Source: Kutzneria buriramensis
GTDB lineage: Bacteria > Actinomycetota > Actinomycetes > Mycobacteriales > Pseudonocardiaceae
Reading direction: 5' to 3'
DNA: 64,000 nt
Assembly: GCF_003387475.1 (NCBI RefSeq)
Contig: NZ_QUNO01000004.1
Coordinates: 496,001 to 560,000, forward strand
The translations under genes and the position numbers were made by a program. The number at the start of each line of letters is the position of its first letter. Position 1 is the stretch's first letter. This document shows, one piece after another, positions 27,904 through 35,466 of this stretch. The notes under the pieces were generated by a model, which saw nothing but the letters and a program-made list of their open reading frames with translations, was not told where the DNA came from and did no database searches.

Positions 27904-28776
27904 TCAGTGCTCACCCGGCAGGGCGAACAGGCCGGCGTCGGTCTGCTCGATCAGTCCGTCCACGAGCAGCGAGTCCAGGCATCGGTCGCGCTGGCCGGCG
28001 TCGGACCACGCGGCGTCGAGCAGCGGCCGGGCGACCGGTCCGGGGGCGCCGCGGAGCACGTCGAGCAGCCGACCCCGCACCTGGCGGTCGGTGCCGGCGA
28101 ACTTCTGCACGGCCTTGACCGGCCCGTTGTACGCGGGGCGGCCGGCGAGCTGCCAGGCACAGGTGTCGAACACCGGGCAGTCCGCGCACCGGGGCGTCCG
28201 CGCGGTGCAGATCAACGCGCCGAGCTCCATCAACGCGGCGGAGTAGCGCGCGGCGGCGGCATCGGTGGCGGGCAGCAGGGCCTCGACGTCGGCCATGTCT
28301 CGGGTGGTCGACGGGGGACCGGCGTCGCCGGCGCCGTGCACGGCCCGGGCGACGACCCGCCGGACGTTGGTGTCGACGACGGGACACCGCTTGCCGTAGG
28401 CGAAGGCGGCGACGGCGCGAGCGGTGTACGCGCCGATGCCGGGCAGCGCCAGCAGGGTGTCCACGTCGTCGGGCACGACGTCGTCATGCTTGAGGGCGAT
28501 GGCCGACGCGGCCTCGTGCAGGCGCAGCGCCCGCCGTGGGTAGCCGAGCTTTCCCCACGCCCGGACGACCTCGCCCTGGCTGGCGGCGGCCAGCGCGGAC
28601 GGCACCGGCCAGCGCGCCATCCACTCGTGCCAGATCGGCTCCACGCGGGAGACCGGCGTCTGCTGGAGCATGATCTCACTGACCAGCACGCCCCAGGCGG
28701 TGCATTCGGGACGACGCCAGGGCAGATCACGCGCCGTGTCGTCGAACCAGCTCAGCAGTGTGTCGGCGGCAACCAT
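27904..28776 (-). CDS. mutY: A/G-specific adenine glycosylase MutY
   Basis: 290 residues. It removes adenine mispaired with 8-oxoguanine. The catalytic Glu lies in SEIMLQQTPVSRV, the helix-hairpin-helix in LPGIGAYTARAVAAFA, the catalytic Asp in VVDTNVRRV, and the [4Fe-4S] ligands follow C-x6-C-x2-C-x5-C in the CTARTPRCADCPVFDTC segment. The NUDIX-like C-terminal domain of longer MutY proteins is absent, as is usual in actinobacteria. Its strand relative to clpC agrees with Rv3589. Confidence 0.95.
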   Translation of the reverse strand: MVAADTLLSWFDDTARDLPWRRPECTAWGVLVSEIMLQQTPVSRVEPIWHEWMARWPVPSALAAASQGEVVRAWGKLGYPRRALRLHEAASAIALKHDDVVPDDVDTLLALPGIGAYTARAVAAFAYGKRCPVVDTNVRRVVARAVHGAGDAGPPSTTRDMADVEALLPATDAAAARYSAALMELGALICTARTPRCADCPVFDTCAWQLAGRPAYNGPVKAVQKFAGTDRQVRGRLLDVLRGAPGPVARPLLDAAWSDAGQRDRCLDSLLVDGLIEQTDAGLFALPGEH

Positions 28777-28785
28777 CGCCCCCGA

Positions 28786-29292
28786 TTATCCCTGGCCGGG
28801 TGACAACACCTCGTGCAGGGCACCGTTGTGCACGTCGTAGACGAAGCCGCGGATGCTCTCCTTGTGCGGCAGGAACACGCTGTGCCGCAGGCGGGCCATC
28901 GAGGTCCGGACGCTGTCCTTGACCTCCTTGAACGCCTCGACGGCCCAGGTCGGCCGCAGGCCGGTGTCGGCCTCCAGCTCGTCCTTGAACTCGTCGTCGG
29001 TGGTCATCGACAGCCCACACGAGGTGTGCTGCACGACCATGATCTCCCGCGTGCCCAGCTTGCGCTGGCTCAGCGCCAGCGAGCGGATGACGTCGTCGGT
29101 CACCACGCCGCCGCCGTTGCGCAGCACGTGCGCCTCGCCCTGCTGAAGGCCGAACAGCTCGAACACCCGGATCCGGGCGTCCATGCACGTGAGCACCGCG
29201 ATGTGCAGCGATGGGCTGGCCGAGGACCGGTCCCCGCGGGTCCGGTCGACCAGTGCGGCATTGCGTTCGAGCAACTCGTCGATGGCGGTCAT
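28786..29292 (-). CDS. Beta-carbonic anhydrase
   Basis: 168 residues. Interconverts CO2 and bicarbonate. The zinc ligands are Cys in TCMDAR and the His/Cys pair in VVQHTSCGLS; the Asp-Arg dyad CMDAR is intact. The length fits the small beta class (Rv1284/CanA-like) better than the longer Rv3588c type, and the strand is opposite to that expected from M. tuberculosis, so it may not be the positional orthologue. The ATG at 29292 has a clear GGGAGGTG ribosome binding site. It is nine bases upstream of the mutY start and on the same strand, so co-transcription is likely. Confidence 0.93.
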   Translation of the reverse strand: MTAIDELLERNAALVDRTRGDRSSASPSLHIAVLTCMDARIRVFELFGLQQGEAHVLRNGGGVVTDDVIRSLALSQRKLGTREIMVVQHTSCGLSMTTDDEFKDELEADTGLRPTWAVEAFKEVKDSVRTSMARLRHSVFLPHKESIRGFVYDVHNGALHEVLSPGQG

Positions 29293-29429
29293 GTCGCACC
29301 TCCCTGCCTCTGATCTCTATGGCACCTGGTCGGGGCACGCCTGACAAGGGCAATTGACCAAAGACACAACCGGATTGGGTGACCGCCAGAATCCCTGGCC
29401 CTCGGTGCCGGCGGCGTTACCGTCGGTGC

Positions 29430-30137
29430 ATGATCGAGCCAACCGGACCGCTCGACCCGTCGGTGTACTGGCGTCGCCGGGTGGTCGCGCTCGCCGGCTC
29501 GGTCCTGGCCGTGGTGCTGCTCGCGGTGATCATCTCAGGCTGGCTCGGCGGCGGCTCACAGGCCGATCCACAGGGGGTGGCCAACAGGCAGAACGTGGTG
29601 ACGACCTCGGCCAAGCGGCTCACCTCCTCGCCGCCCACCAGCGGCACGATCACGCCGGCCGGGGCCTCCTCGTCCTCGTCGGCCTCGCCCGCGCCGCCGA
29701 CGACCACCACCACGACCGGGCCGCCCCCACCGCCGCCCCCGCCCGGGCCGTGCCCGGACGCCTCGATCACCGTCGAGGCGCGCATCGCGCAGCCCAGCTA
29801 CCGGGTCGGTCAGGCCCCGCTGCTCACGCTGGTGGTCACCAACTCCGGCAAGGTCGCCTGCAACCGGGAGGTCACCCGTCAGCTGCGGGAGCTGGTCGTG
29901 CTCACCGCGGACGCCAGCACCCGGCTGTGGTCCAGCTCCGACTGCTACTACAAGCAGGACCCGGACACCCGGCTGCTCCAGCCCGGCGAGCAGGCCACGT
30001 TCAGCATCGCCTGGGCCGGCCGCACCTCGTCGCCGAACTGCGCGCCCAGCGGGGCGCTGCTGCCGGCCGGCGATTACACGGTGGTCGGAAAGCTGGGTAA
30101 CCTGACGAGTCGGCCGACGCCGTTCAAGCTCACGTGA
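29430..30137 (+). CDS. Membrane-anchored protein with S/T/P-rich stalk (Rv3587c-like)
   Basis: 235 residues. One N-terminal membrane helix (about 18-40) is followed by a Ser/Thr/Pro stalk with poly-Thr and poly-Pro runs (about 60-105). A compact extracytoplasmic beta domain comes next, with cysteines near 107, 142, 168 and 195. It resembles the layout of M. tuberculosis Rv3587c, which is also divergent from the mutY strand. Function is unknown. The stalk is likely glycosylated, as such stretches often are in actinobacteria (inference). Confidence 0.75.
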   Translation: MIEPTGPLDPSVYWRRRVVALAGSVLAVVLLAVIISGWLGGGSQADPQGVANRQNVVTTSAKRLTSSPPTSGTITPAGASSSSSASPAPPTTTTTTGPPPPPPPPGPCPDASITVEARIAQPSYRVGQAPLLTLVVTNSGKVACNREVTRQLRELVVLTADASTRLWSSSDCYYKQDPDTRLLQPGEQATFSIAWAGRTSSPNCAPSGALLPAGDYTVVGKLGNLTSRPTPFKLT

Positions 30138-30236
30138 TTCGCCCAATGGTGTAACGGCTGGACGCACTATTCCCCAATGCCGATCCAGTACGGTGTGGAT
30201 CCACGGGAAGTCGTTCGAAAGGATCCGTTTCCGGTC

Positions 30237-30974
30237 ATGGACGAGCAGGCAGCGGCGGGAGTTGACCGTTTCCGGTCGACGCTGCTGCGCGCCCTGGTGC
30301 TGATCGGCGGCGTGCTCGCCGGCACCGCGCTGGCGTGGCTGCTGTCCTCGGCGACGGCGTCGGCCGCGGAGGAGAGCCCGGTCTCCGGGCTGGTGTCCAC
30401 CGCGGGGTACGTGATCGACAACTCCGTCACCCACACCGTGCACATCGGCCAGGACGCGAAGGCGGCGGCGCAGGCGCTGCCGGCCGCCGCGCCCGCCGTG
30501 CCGGCCCTTCAGGTCCCGGTGCCGCACCTGGTGGCCCCGGTGATCCTGGTCGAGCAGCGGCTCGGCGAGCTGGCGCAGGCCGGTGCCGCCGAGTCGGTCG
30601 ACCCGGTCGTGACCAGGACCTTCACTCCCGCCGACGGATCTTCGGCGCGGCACCGCGCCGAGGCGGCGCCGGCCGTGGACCGGGTCGTCGCCGACCCCGA
30701 CCCGGCCGCCGCCGCGCGTCCGCAGGTCGGCCTGGGCACGACGCCGGCCGCGCCGATGCGGCCGGGCGGCCTGCCCAAGTCGTCCGAGGCCGTGCCGTTC
30801 GGCGCGCTGCCCGGCGGCGCCTGCGGCCACGACGGTCCGTCCAACGGCGGCGGCGCCTGCCTCGGCGACGGCTTCGCCGGAGTGCCGGCCGCCGCTCCCG
30901 CCATGCCCACGCACGCGCCGTCGCGCTGCGTTCCGATGACCGCGCGCCGTCAGCCCGGCATCACCCCCGACTGA
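30237..30974 (+). CDS. Secreted Ala/Pro-rich hypothetical protein
   Basis: 245 residues from ATG 30237. The signal peptide (RFRSTLLRALVLIGGVLAG core) ends at an AxA site, SATASA. The mature protein is low-complexity (Ala, Pro, Val) with a short Gly-rich, Cys-containing C-terminal part (GGACGHDGPSNGGGACLGDG). No known domain is recognised. An in-frame ATG at 30177 would add 20 residues before the signal peptide and is less likely. It precedes a larger secreted repeat protein on the same strand. Confidence 0.65.
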   Translation: MDEQAAAGVDRFRSTLLRALVLIGGVLAGTALAWLLSSATASAAEESPVSGLVSTAGYVIDNSVTHTVHIGQDAKAAAQALPAAAPAVPALQVPVPHLVAPVILVEQRLGELAQAGAAESVDPVVTRTFTPADGSSARHRAEAAPAVDRVVADPDPAAAARPQVGLGTTPAAPMRPGGLPKSSEAVPFGALPGGACGHDGPSNGGGACLGDGFAGVPAAAPAMPTHAPSRCVPMTARRQPGITPD

Positions 30975-31030
30975 TTCGCCGCTCGCGCGAACGGTCCGCT
31001 CCACCCTCTTTTCTCTTCATCCCCATTTCT

Positions 31031-31071
31031 GGGTGATCCCTGCCCCGAATCCGTATTTCGTGGGATCACCC
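31031..31071 (+). promoter_or_regulatory. 5' stem-loop upstream of the LP-repeat protein gene
   Basis: GGGTGATCCC (31031-31040) and GGGATCACCC (31062-31071) form a perfect 10-bp stem around a 21-nt loop, 44 bp before the ATG at 31116 and 56 bp after the previous stop. It could be the terminator of the upstream gene or a 5' leader element. It does not match a riboswitch class that I recognise. Confidence 0.45.
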
Positions 31072-31115
31072 GTGTACTCCCGTGACCCGGGAATTCGACA
31101 AGGAGAACATTTCCC

Positions 31116-32882
31116 ATGCGTACCTGGATGAGGCGCGGAATTCCGGCCGCCCTGCTCGCCGGTGGCGTGCTGGCGATGACCGCCGGCAACGCCGCCGCGG
31201 CGCTCGGCGACCCGACCGGTGTCGCGGACACCGCGCTGCGCCTGACCGACATCGTCGGCCACAAGGGCCTGCCGCCGCTGCCGGACACCAGCCAGATCCA
31301 GCTGCCGACCATGCCGATCGGCCAGTCGCAGCGCTCGCTCGACCCGTCCGACCTCGGCGGCAGCAGCCTCTCCCTGAGCAACGTGCAGCTCAACGGCACC
31401 GACCTGCCCAAGCCGGCGCTGCCCGGCCTGCCCGCCCTGCCGTCCCTCGGCGGCGACGACCAGCGGTCCATCGACCCCAGCCACATCGCCATCTCCGACC
31501 TGCCGCAGCTCCAGCAGCTGCCGAAGGTGCCGAACGTGGGCTCCGGCCTGCCGATCGCCCTGCTGCCCAACCTCAGCACCGAGCGCTCGCTGCCGAACCT
31601 CACCTACAGCGGCGCCGTGCCGACCGGTGGGTTGCACAGCCTGACCAAGGTGCCGGACCTGTCCAACGTGTCCGAGCTGACCCAGCTGTCCGACCCGGCC
31701 CAGTTGCCGTCGGTGCCGGCGCTGCCGCTCGGCGACGACCAGCGCTCGCTGCCGGCCGTGCCGGCGCTGCCGAAGCTGCCGCTCAACCTGCCGGGCGTGC
31801 CCGCCGGCCGTTCGCTGCCGGGCCTGGCCCTGCCGCAGCTCCCGCTGGCCGGCCTGCTGCCGGTGGGCGCTCAGCGTTCGCTGCCGGGCCTGCCCCAGCT
31901 GCCGCTCGCCGGCCTGCTGCCGGTGCCGGCTGGTCGTTCGCTGCCGGGCTTGGACCTGCTGAACACGCTGCCGCTCCAGGGTCTGCTGGGTGTTGCCGGC
32001 ACTGAGCGTGACCTGCCGGGTCTGCCGGCTCTGCCGCTGGCTGGTCTGCTGCCGGTGCCGGCTGGTCGTTCGCTGCCGGGCTTGGATCTGCTGAACACGC
32101 TGCCGCTCCAGGGTCTGCTGGGTGTTGCCGGCACTGAGCGTGACCTGCCGGGTCTGCCGGCTCTGCCGCTGGCTGGTCTGCTGCCGGTGCCGGCTGGTCG
32201 TTCGCTGCCGGGCTTGGATCTGCTGAACACGCTGCCGCTCCAGGGTCTGCTGGGTGTTGCCGGCACTGAGCGTGACCTGCCGGGTCTGCCGGCTCTGCCG
32301 CTGGTTGGTCTGCTGCCGGTGCCGGCTGGTCGTTCGCTGCCGGCGCTGCCGGGCCTGGAGATGGTGCAGGGCCTGCTCACCAACACCCCGCTCGCCGCGC
32401 TGCTGGCCAGCACCCCGCTGGGCTCCGTCGCCGGTCGCGACCTCCCCGCCCTGCCGGGCCTGTCCGGCCTGCCGGCTCTGCCGCTGGCCGGTCTGCTGCC
32501 GGTGCCGGCTGGCCGTTCGCTGCCGGGTCTGGATCTGCTGAACACGCTGCCGCTCCAGGGCCTGCTGGGCGTCGCCGGCACCGAGCGTGACCTGCCGGCC
32601 CTGCCGAAGCTGCCGCTGAACGTGCTCCCCACCCAGCAGCGCGACCTCCCGCAGCTGCCGCTGGTCGGCTCCGCCCTGGCCAAGCTGCCCGCCCTGGGCA
32701 ACGGCCTGCCGGGCGCCAGCGTGAACGGCATCCACGGCGTCCCCGAGCTCGGCCCGGAGTTCGCCCCGGCCATGCCGACCGACGACTCTGCTCGCTCCCT
32801 CGTGCCGGGTCTGCCCAGCACGCCCGCGGTTCTGGGCGGCCTTCTCGGCCACGCCCCGCGGCTGCCGATCAACGGCATCTGA
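31116..32882 (+). CDS. Secreted Leu/Pro-rich repeat protein
   Basis: 588 residues. Signal peptide MRTWMRRGIPAALLAGG followed by cleavage after an AxA site near GNAAA. The mature chain is built almost entirely from short units of the pattern [QEG]-R-[SD]-L-P-x-L-P-x-LPL-x-GLLP. In the centre, a 44-residue unit (PAGRSLPGLDLLNTLPLQGL continuing to ERDLPGLPAL) is repeated three times in tandem with near DNA identity and once more after a spacer. No cysteine, no catalytic motif and no anchor are visible. An amphipathic or beta-helical surface protein is plausible. A GACAAGGAGA ribosome binding site precedes the ATG. No family is recognised. Confidence 0.8.
   Translation: MRTWMRRGIPAALLAGGVLAMTAGNAAAALGDPTGVADTALRLTDIVGHKGLPPLPDTSQIQLPTMPIGQSQRSLDPSDLGGSSLSLSNVQLNGTDLPKPALPGLPALPSLGGDDQRSIDPSHIAISDLPQLQQLPKVPNVGSGLPIALLPNLSTERSLPNLTYSGAVPTGGLHSLTKVPDLSNVSELTQLSDPAQLPSVPALPLGDDQRSLPAVPALPKLPLNLPGVPAGRSLPGLALPQLPLAGLLPVGAQRSLPGLPQLPLAGLLPVPAGRSLPGLDLLNTLPLQGLLGVAGTERDLPGLPALPLAGLLPVPAGRSLPGLDLLNTLPLQGLLGVAGTERDLPGLPALPLAGLLPVPAGRSLPGLDLLNTLPLQGLLGVAGTERDLPGLPALPLVGLLPVPAGRSLPALPGLEMVQGLLTNTPLAALLASTPLGSVAGRDLPALPGLSGLPALPLAGLLPVPAGRSLPGLDLLNTLPLQGLLGVAGTERDLPALPKLPLNVLPTQQRDLPQLPLVGSALAKLPALGNGLPGASVNGIHGVPELGPEFAPAMPTDDSARSLVPGLPSTPAVLGGLLGHAPRLPINGI
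31929..32324 (+). repeat. Three tandem 132-bp repeats inside the LP-repeat gene
   Basis: Copies start at 31929, 32061 and 32193 (each beginning GCTGGTCGTTCG), with a partial fourth start at 32325 and a diverged further copy from 32508. The three units are nearly identical in DNA, including synonymous positions. This implies recent duplication or gene conversion. Confidence 0.92.
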
Positions 32883-32898
32883 GTAAGTAACCCCACGA

Positions 32899-32937
32899 AA
32901 ACGGCCCCTGCCTTCCGCGCGAAGGCAGGGGCCGTTT
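32899..32937 (+). terminator. Rho-independent terminator of the LP-repeat gene
   Basis: A perfect 17-bp stem (AAACGGCCCCTGCCTTC, 32899-32915, pairing with 32921-32937) with a five-base loop ends in TTTCT. It lies 16 bases after the stop. Confidence 0.88.
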
Positions 32938-33022
32938 CTATGGCACGCGTGCCGCGCGCGGCTCGGCCCCTTCGTCGCGACCTCGCGACTCCGCGGCAGG
33001 GCCTAGCAGCTGTTGCCGGATA

Positions 33023-34123
33023 TCAGGGACCGAACCACCGCTCCTCGGTGATCCGCGGCGGCGCGGAGGTGGTGCCGATGACCAGCTCGGTGGACAGCGT
33101 CACGGTCCGCGGCCGGTTGTGGTCGGCGGCGTTGACCAGCAGCTTGCCGGCGGCGCGACCCTTCTCCAGTACGGGCTGGCGGACGGTGGTCAGCCCGGCC
33201 CGCTCGCTCTCCTGGATGCCGTCGAAGCCGGTGATGGTCAGGTCCTGCGGCACCCGCAGCCCCCGCCGCCGGGCCTCGGCCAGCGCGCCCAGCGCGAGGA
33301 TGTCCGAGGTGCAGATCAGCGCCGTGACCTGGGGATCCCGGTCCAGCAGCTGGGCCGCGGCGGATGCGCCGGAGGCGATGTTGTGGTCGAAGCGCTCGAC
33401 CACGGGGATGGTCGTCCAGTCCACGTTGGCCGAGGTGAACGCGGTGGCCAGCGCCTCCAGCCGGGCCCGCTGCACGTGGAAGTGCGCGTTGTGCTGCCGC
33501 TCGGCGTTGACGAAGTCGTCGTTGCGGTCCCGCGCCAGCCGCATGCACACCACGCCGACCCGCCGGTGGCCCAGCTCGATCAGGTGGTCCGCGACCTGGG
33601 TGATGGCGGCCCGGTCATCGATGCCGACCCGGTCCACGGTGTCCAGCTCGGGCTGGTCGCACACCACCGTCGGCACCGGCCGTTCGAGGACCGCCGCGAG
33701 GTGCGGGTCGTCGTCGGGCACCGAATAGACGACGAAGCCGTCGACGCCGGCGCGGTGCACCGCGGCGACGTCCTCCCGTTCCGGATTCGCCGGCACCAGG
33801 AGCAGGCCCTGGCCGGCGTCCTCGCACGCGAGCGCGAGACCCTCCAGGAAGCCGACCGCCGCCGGGTCGCGGAACGCGTAGGACAGGTTCTCGGTGAGCA
33901 GCAGCCCCACCGCGCCCGCCTTGCGGGTACGCAGCGACCGCGCCACCGGGTCGGGACCCGGGTAGCCCAGCCTCCTCGCCGTCTCCAACACCCGCCGCCG
34001 CAGCTCCGGCGAGAGCTGGTCCGGCCGGTTGTATGCGTTGGACACCGTTGTCCGCGAAACGCCCAGCTCAGCGGCGAGGGATGCCAGCGTCGCCGGCCGT
34101 CGCACATGCATTGACCGCGCCAT
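33023..34123 (-). CDS. LacI-family transcriptional regulator 1
   Basis: 366 residues. N-terminal HTH (LASLAAELGVSRTTVSNAYN, about 13-32) and hinge (RSLRTRKAGAVGLLL) are followed by a periplasmic-binding-protein-like sensor domain with FDGIQESERAGLTTVRQP near the end. It should bind a carbohydrate-like effector. The ATG at 34123 lies four bases from a perfect 15-bp palindrome, suggesting autorepression. It is downstream of, and on the same strand as, a second LacI gene, both next to a sugar ABC transporter operon. Confidence 0.93.
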   Translation of the reverse strand: MARSMHVRRPATLASLAAELGVSRTTVSNAYNRPDQLSPELRRRVLETARRLGYPGPDPVARSLRTRKAGAVGLLLTENLSYAFRDPAAVGFLEGLALACEDAGQGLLLVPANPEREDVAAVHRAGVDGFVVYSVPDDDPHLAAVLERPVPTVVCDQPELDTVDRVGIDDRAAITQVADHLIELGHRRVGVVCMRLARDRNDDFVNAERQHNAHFHVQRARLEALATAFTSANVDWTTIPVVERFDHNIASGASAAAQLLDRDPQVTALICTSDILALGALAEARRRGLRVPQDLTITGFDGIQESERAGLTTVRQPVLEKGRAAGKLLVNAADHNRPRTVTLSTELVIGTTSAPPRITEERWFGP

Positions 34124-34127
34124 GGAG

Positions 34128-34142
34128 TGACCGTAACGGTCA
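34128..34142. promoter_or_regulatory. LacI-type operator, probably autoregulatory
   Basis: TGACCGTAACGGTCA is a perfect inverted repeat about a central A, four bases upstream of the start codon of LacI regulator 1. The position would block transcription or translation initiation of the regulator gene itself. Confidence 0.65.
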
Positions 34143-34242
34143 AGAACCAATTCGTGAAGCCGGGTGGGCGCGTGTCCCCCTGAAGCACTATCCCGGCACG
34201 TCAAGTGGTCTTTCCCGTTAAGCAACCTTGGTTTGGACCAAG

Positions 34243-35277
34243 TCACGCCCTCGGAATCGGTCCCGACGACTCTCTGACCACCAGTCTTGGCCGGAACAGC
34301 CGGGTGTGCGACGCCGACGGCTCGTGCCGGGAATCGGGGGCCAGACGCTGCACGAGCTCGTCCACGGCTGCGGCGGACATCTCACTGATGGGCTGCGCCA
34401 CAGTCGTCAGCGCGGGGGTGCTGTGGGCGGCGAACGGGATGTCGTCGAAACCGACTACGGAGAGTTGCGCCGGCACGCACAGCCCGCGCCGGGCGGCCTC
34501 CCGCAGCGCCCCGATGGCCATCTGGTCCGACGAGCAGATCACCGCGGTCGGGGTGACGGTGTCGAGCAGCTGCCCGAGCGCGGCGGCCCCGCCCTCCGGC
34601 TCGAACGGGCCGTGCGCGACCAGCTCGGGCGGCGCGGGGTGGCCGTTCTCCTCCAGCGCCGCGGCCCAGCCGGCCCGCTTGAGCCGGGACGGCAGCGCCC
34701 GCGCCGGCCCGCTGACGAAGCCGATCCGGGTGTGCCCGAGCTCGATCAGGTGCGACGTGGCGAGGTAGCCGGCGAGCTGCTCGTCCACGGCGATGTCGGC
34801 GACGTCCAGGGCGGGGACGGCGCCGTTGATGAACACCATCCGCACGCCGTCGGCGACCAGCCGGGTGTAGTAGGCGGCCGCGGGGGCCTCGCCGGGCGGG
34901 GAGTTGGTGATCGCCGGCGACACGAAGATCATCCCCTCCACGCCGCGCGCCAGCACCATGCGCACGTACTCCTCCTCGCGCATGCCGGCCGACCGCGTGT
35001 TGCACAGCAGCGAGGAGTAGCCGGCGGCCGCCGCGCGGGTCTCCAGCGCCTCGGCGAAGGCCGGGAACACCGGGTTGGACAGTTCCGGCAGCAGCAGTCC
35101 GATCACGCCGGTGCGCTGCAGCGCGCCCAGTCCGCGGGGCGAGTACGGCAGGTCGGACAGCGCCGCCAGCACGCGCTGCCGGGTCTCCTCGTTCACGCCG
35201 GCGCGGCGGTTGATCACCCGGCTCACGGTCGAGACGCTGACGCCGGCGATCTTCGCGATCTCGGCCAGACCGGGCAC
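34243..35277 (-). CDS. LacI-family transcriptional regulator 2 (adjacent to sugar ABC operon)
   Basis: 344 residues. The HTH LAEIAKIAGVSVSTVSRVINRR starts almost at the N-terminus. The sensor domain contains GVIGLLLPELSNPVFPAF, ICSSDQMAIGALREAARRG and VVGFDDIPFAAHSTPALTTV. The GTG at 35277 is chosen because AGGAGGACGCGG directly precedes it; a longer frame starting at 35340 would put coding sequence through the shared promoter region. It is divergent from the sugar-binding protein gene and is its likely repressor. Confidence 0.93.
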   Translation of the reverse strand: MPGLAEIAKIAGVSVSTVSRVINRRAGVNEETRQRVLAALSDLPYSPRGLGALQRTGVIGLLLPELSNPVFPAFAEALETRAAAAGYSSLLCNTRSAGMREEEYVRMVLARGVEGMIFVSPAITNSPPGEAPAAAYYTRLVADGVRMVFINGAVPALDVADIAVDEQLAGYLATSHLIELGHTRIGFVSGPARALPSRLKRAGWAAALEENGHPAPPELVAHGPFEPEGGAAALGQLLDTVTPTAVICSSDQMAIGALREAARRGLCVPAQLSVVGFDDIPFAAHSTPALTTVAQPISEMSAAAVDELVQRLAPDSRHEPSASHTRLFRPRLVVRESSGPIPRA

Positions 35278-35325
35278 CCGCGTCCTCCTGTGGTCAGGGC
35301 GTGTCGGGGGAAGCCTGCCCGTGCC

Positions 35326-35436
35326 GGAAAGCTTTTGCAACGACCGCGCCGAGTCACTGCGCCATTACGGTGCGATCACGACGGTCACCTTGCCGGAGTC
35401 CCGTTCACCTGCGTGAAATCCGTGGCAAAACTTTGC
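35326..35436. promoter_or_regulatory. Promoter/operator region of the sugar ABC transporter operon
   Basis: Two operator-like elements lie in the 189-bp divergent region: GGAAAGCTTTTGCAA (35326-35340) and GCAAAACTTTGC (35425-35436, inverted repeat GCAAA-AC-TTTGC). TTGCAA-type sites are typical of LacI-family sugar regulators in streptomycetes. The second site is 30 bp before the binding-protein start. Assignment to regulator 2 is inferred from position. Confidence 0.5.
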
Positions 35437-35466
35437 AGGGTAACCAGGAGGGGACGGACAGCAATC

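Noticed and set aside
30975-31115. Riboswitch (for example the c-di-AMP ydaO type) upstream of the LP-repeat protein
   Set aside because: Only a simple 10-bp stem-loop is visible; the conserved elements of known riboswitches were not recognised.
31929-32324. Possible CRISPR-like array from the regular 132-bp repeats
   Set aside because: Repeats are in-frame coding units with no unique spacers and no cas genes; they are protein repeats.
34227-34242. CTTGGT-TTGG-ACCAAG inverted repeat after LacI regulator 2
   Set aside because: Short stem lying directly at the 3' end of the gene; it could be a weak terminator or operator but cannot be assigned.
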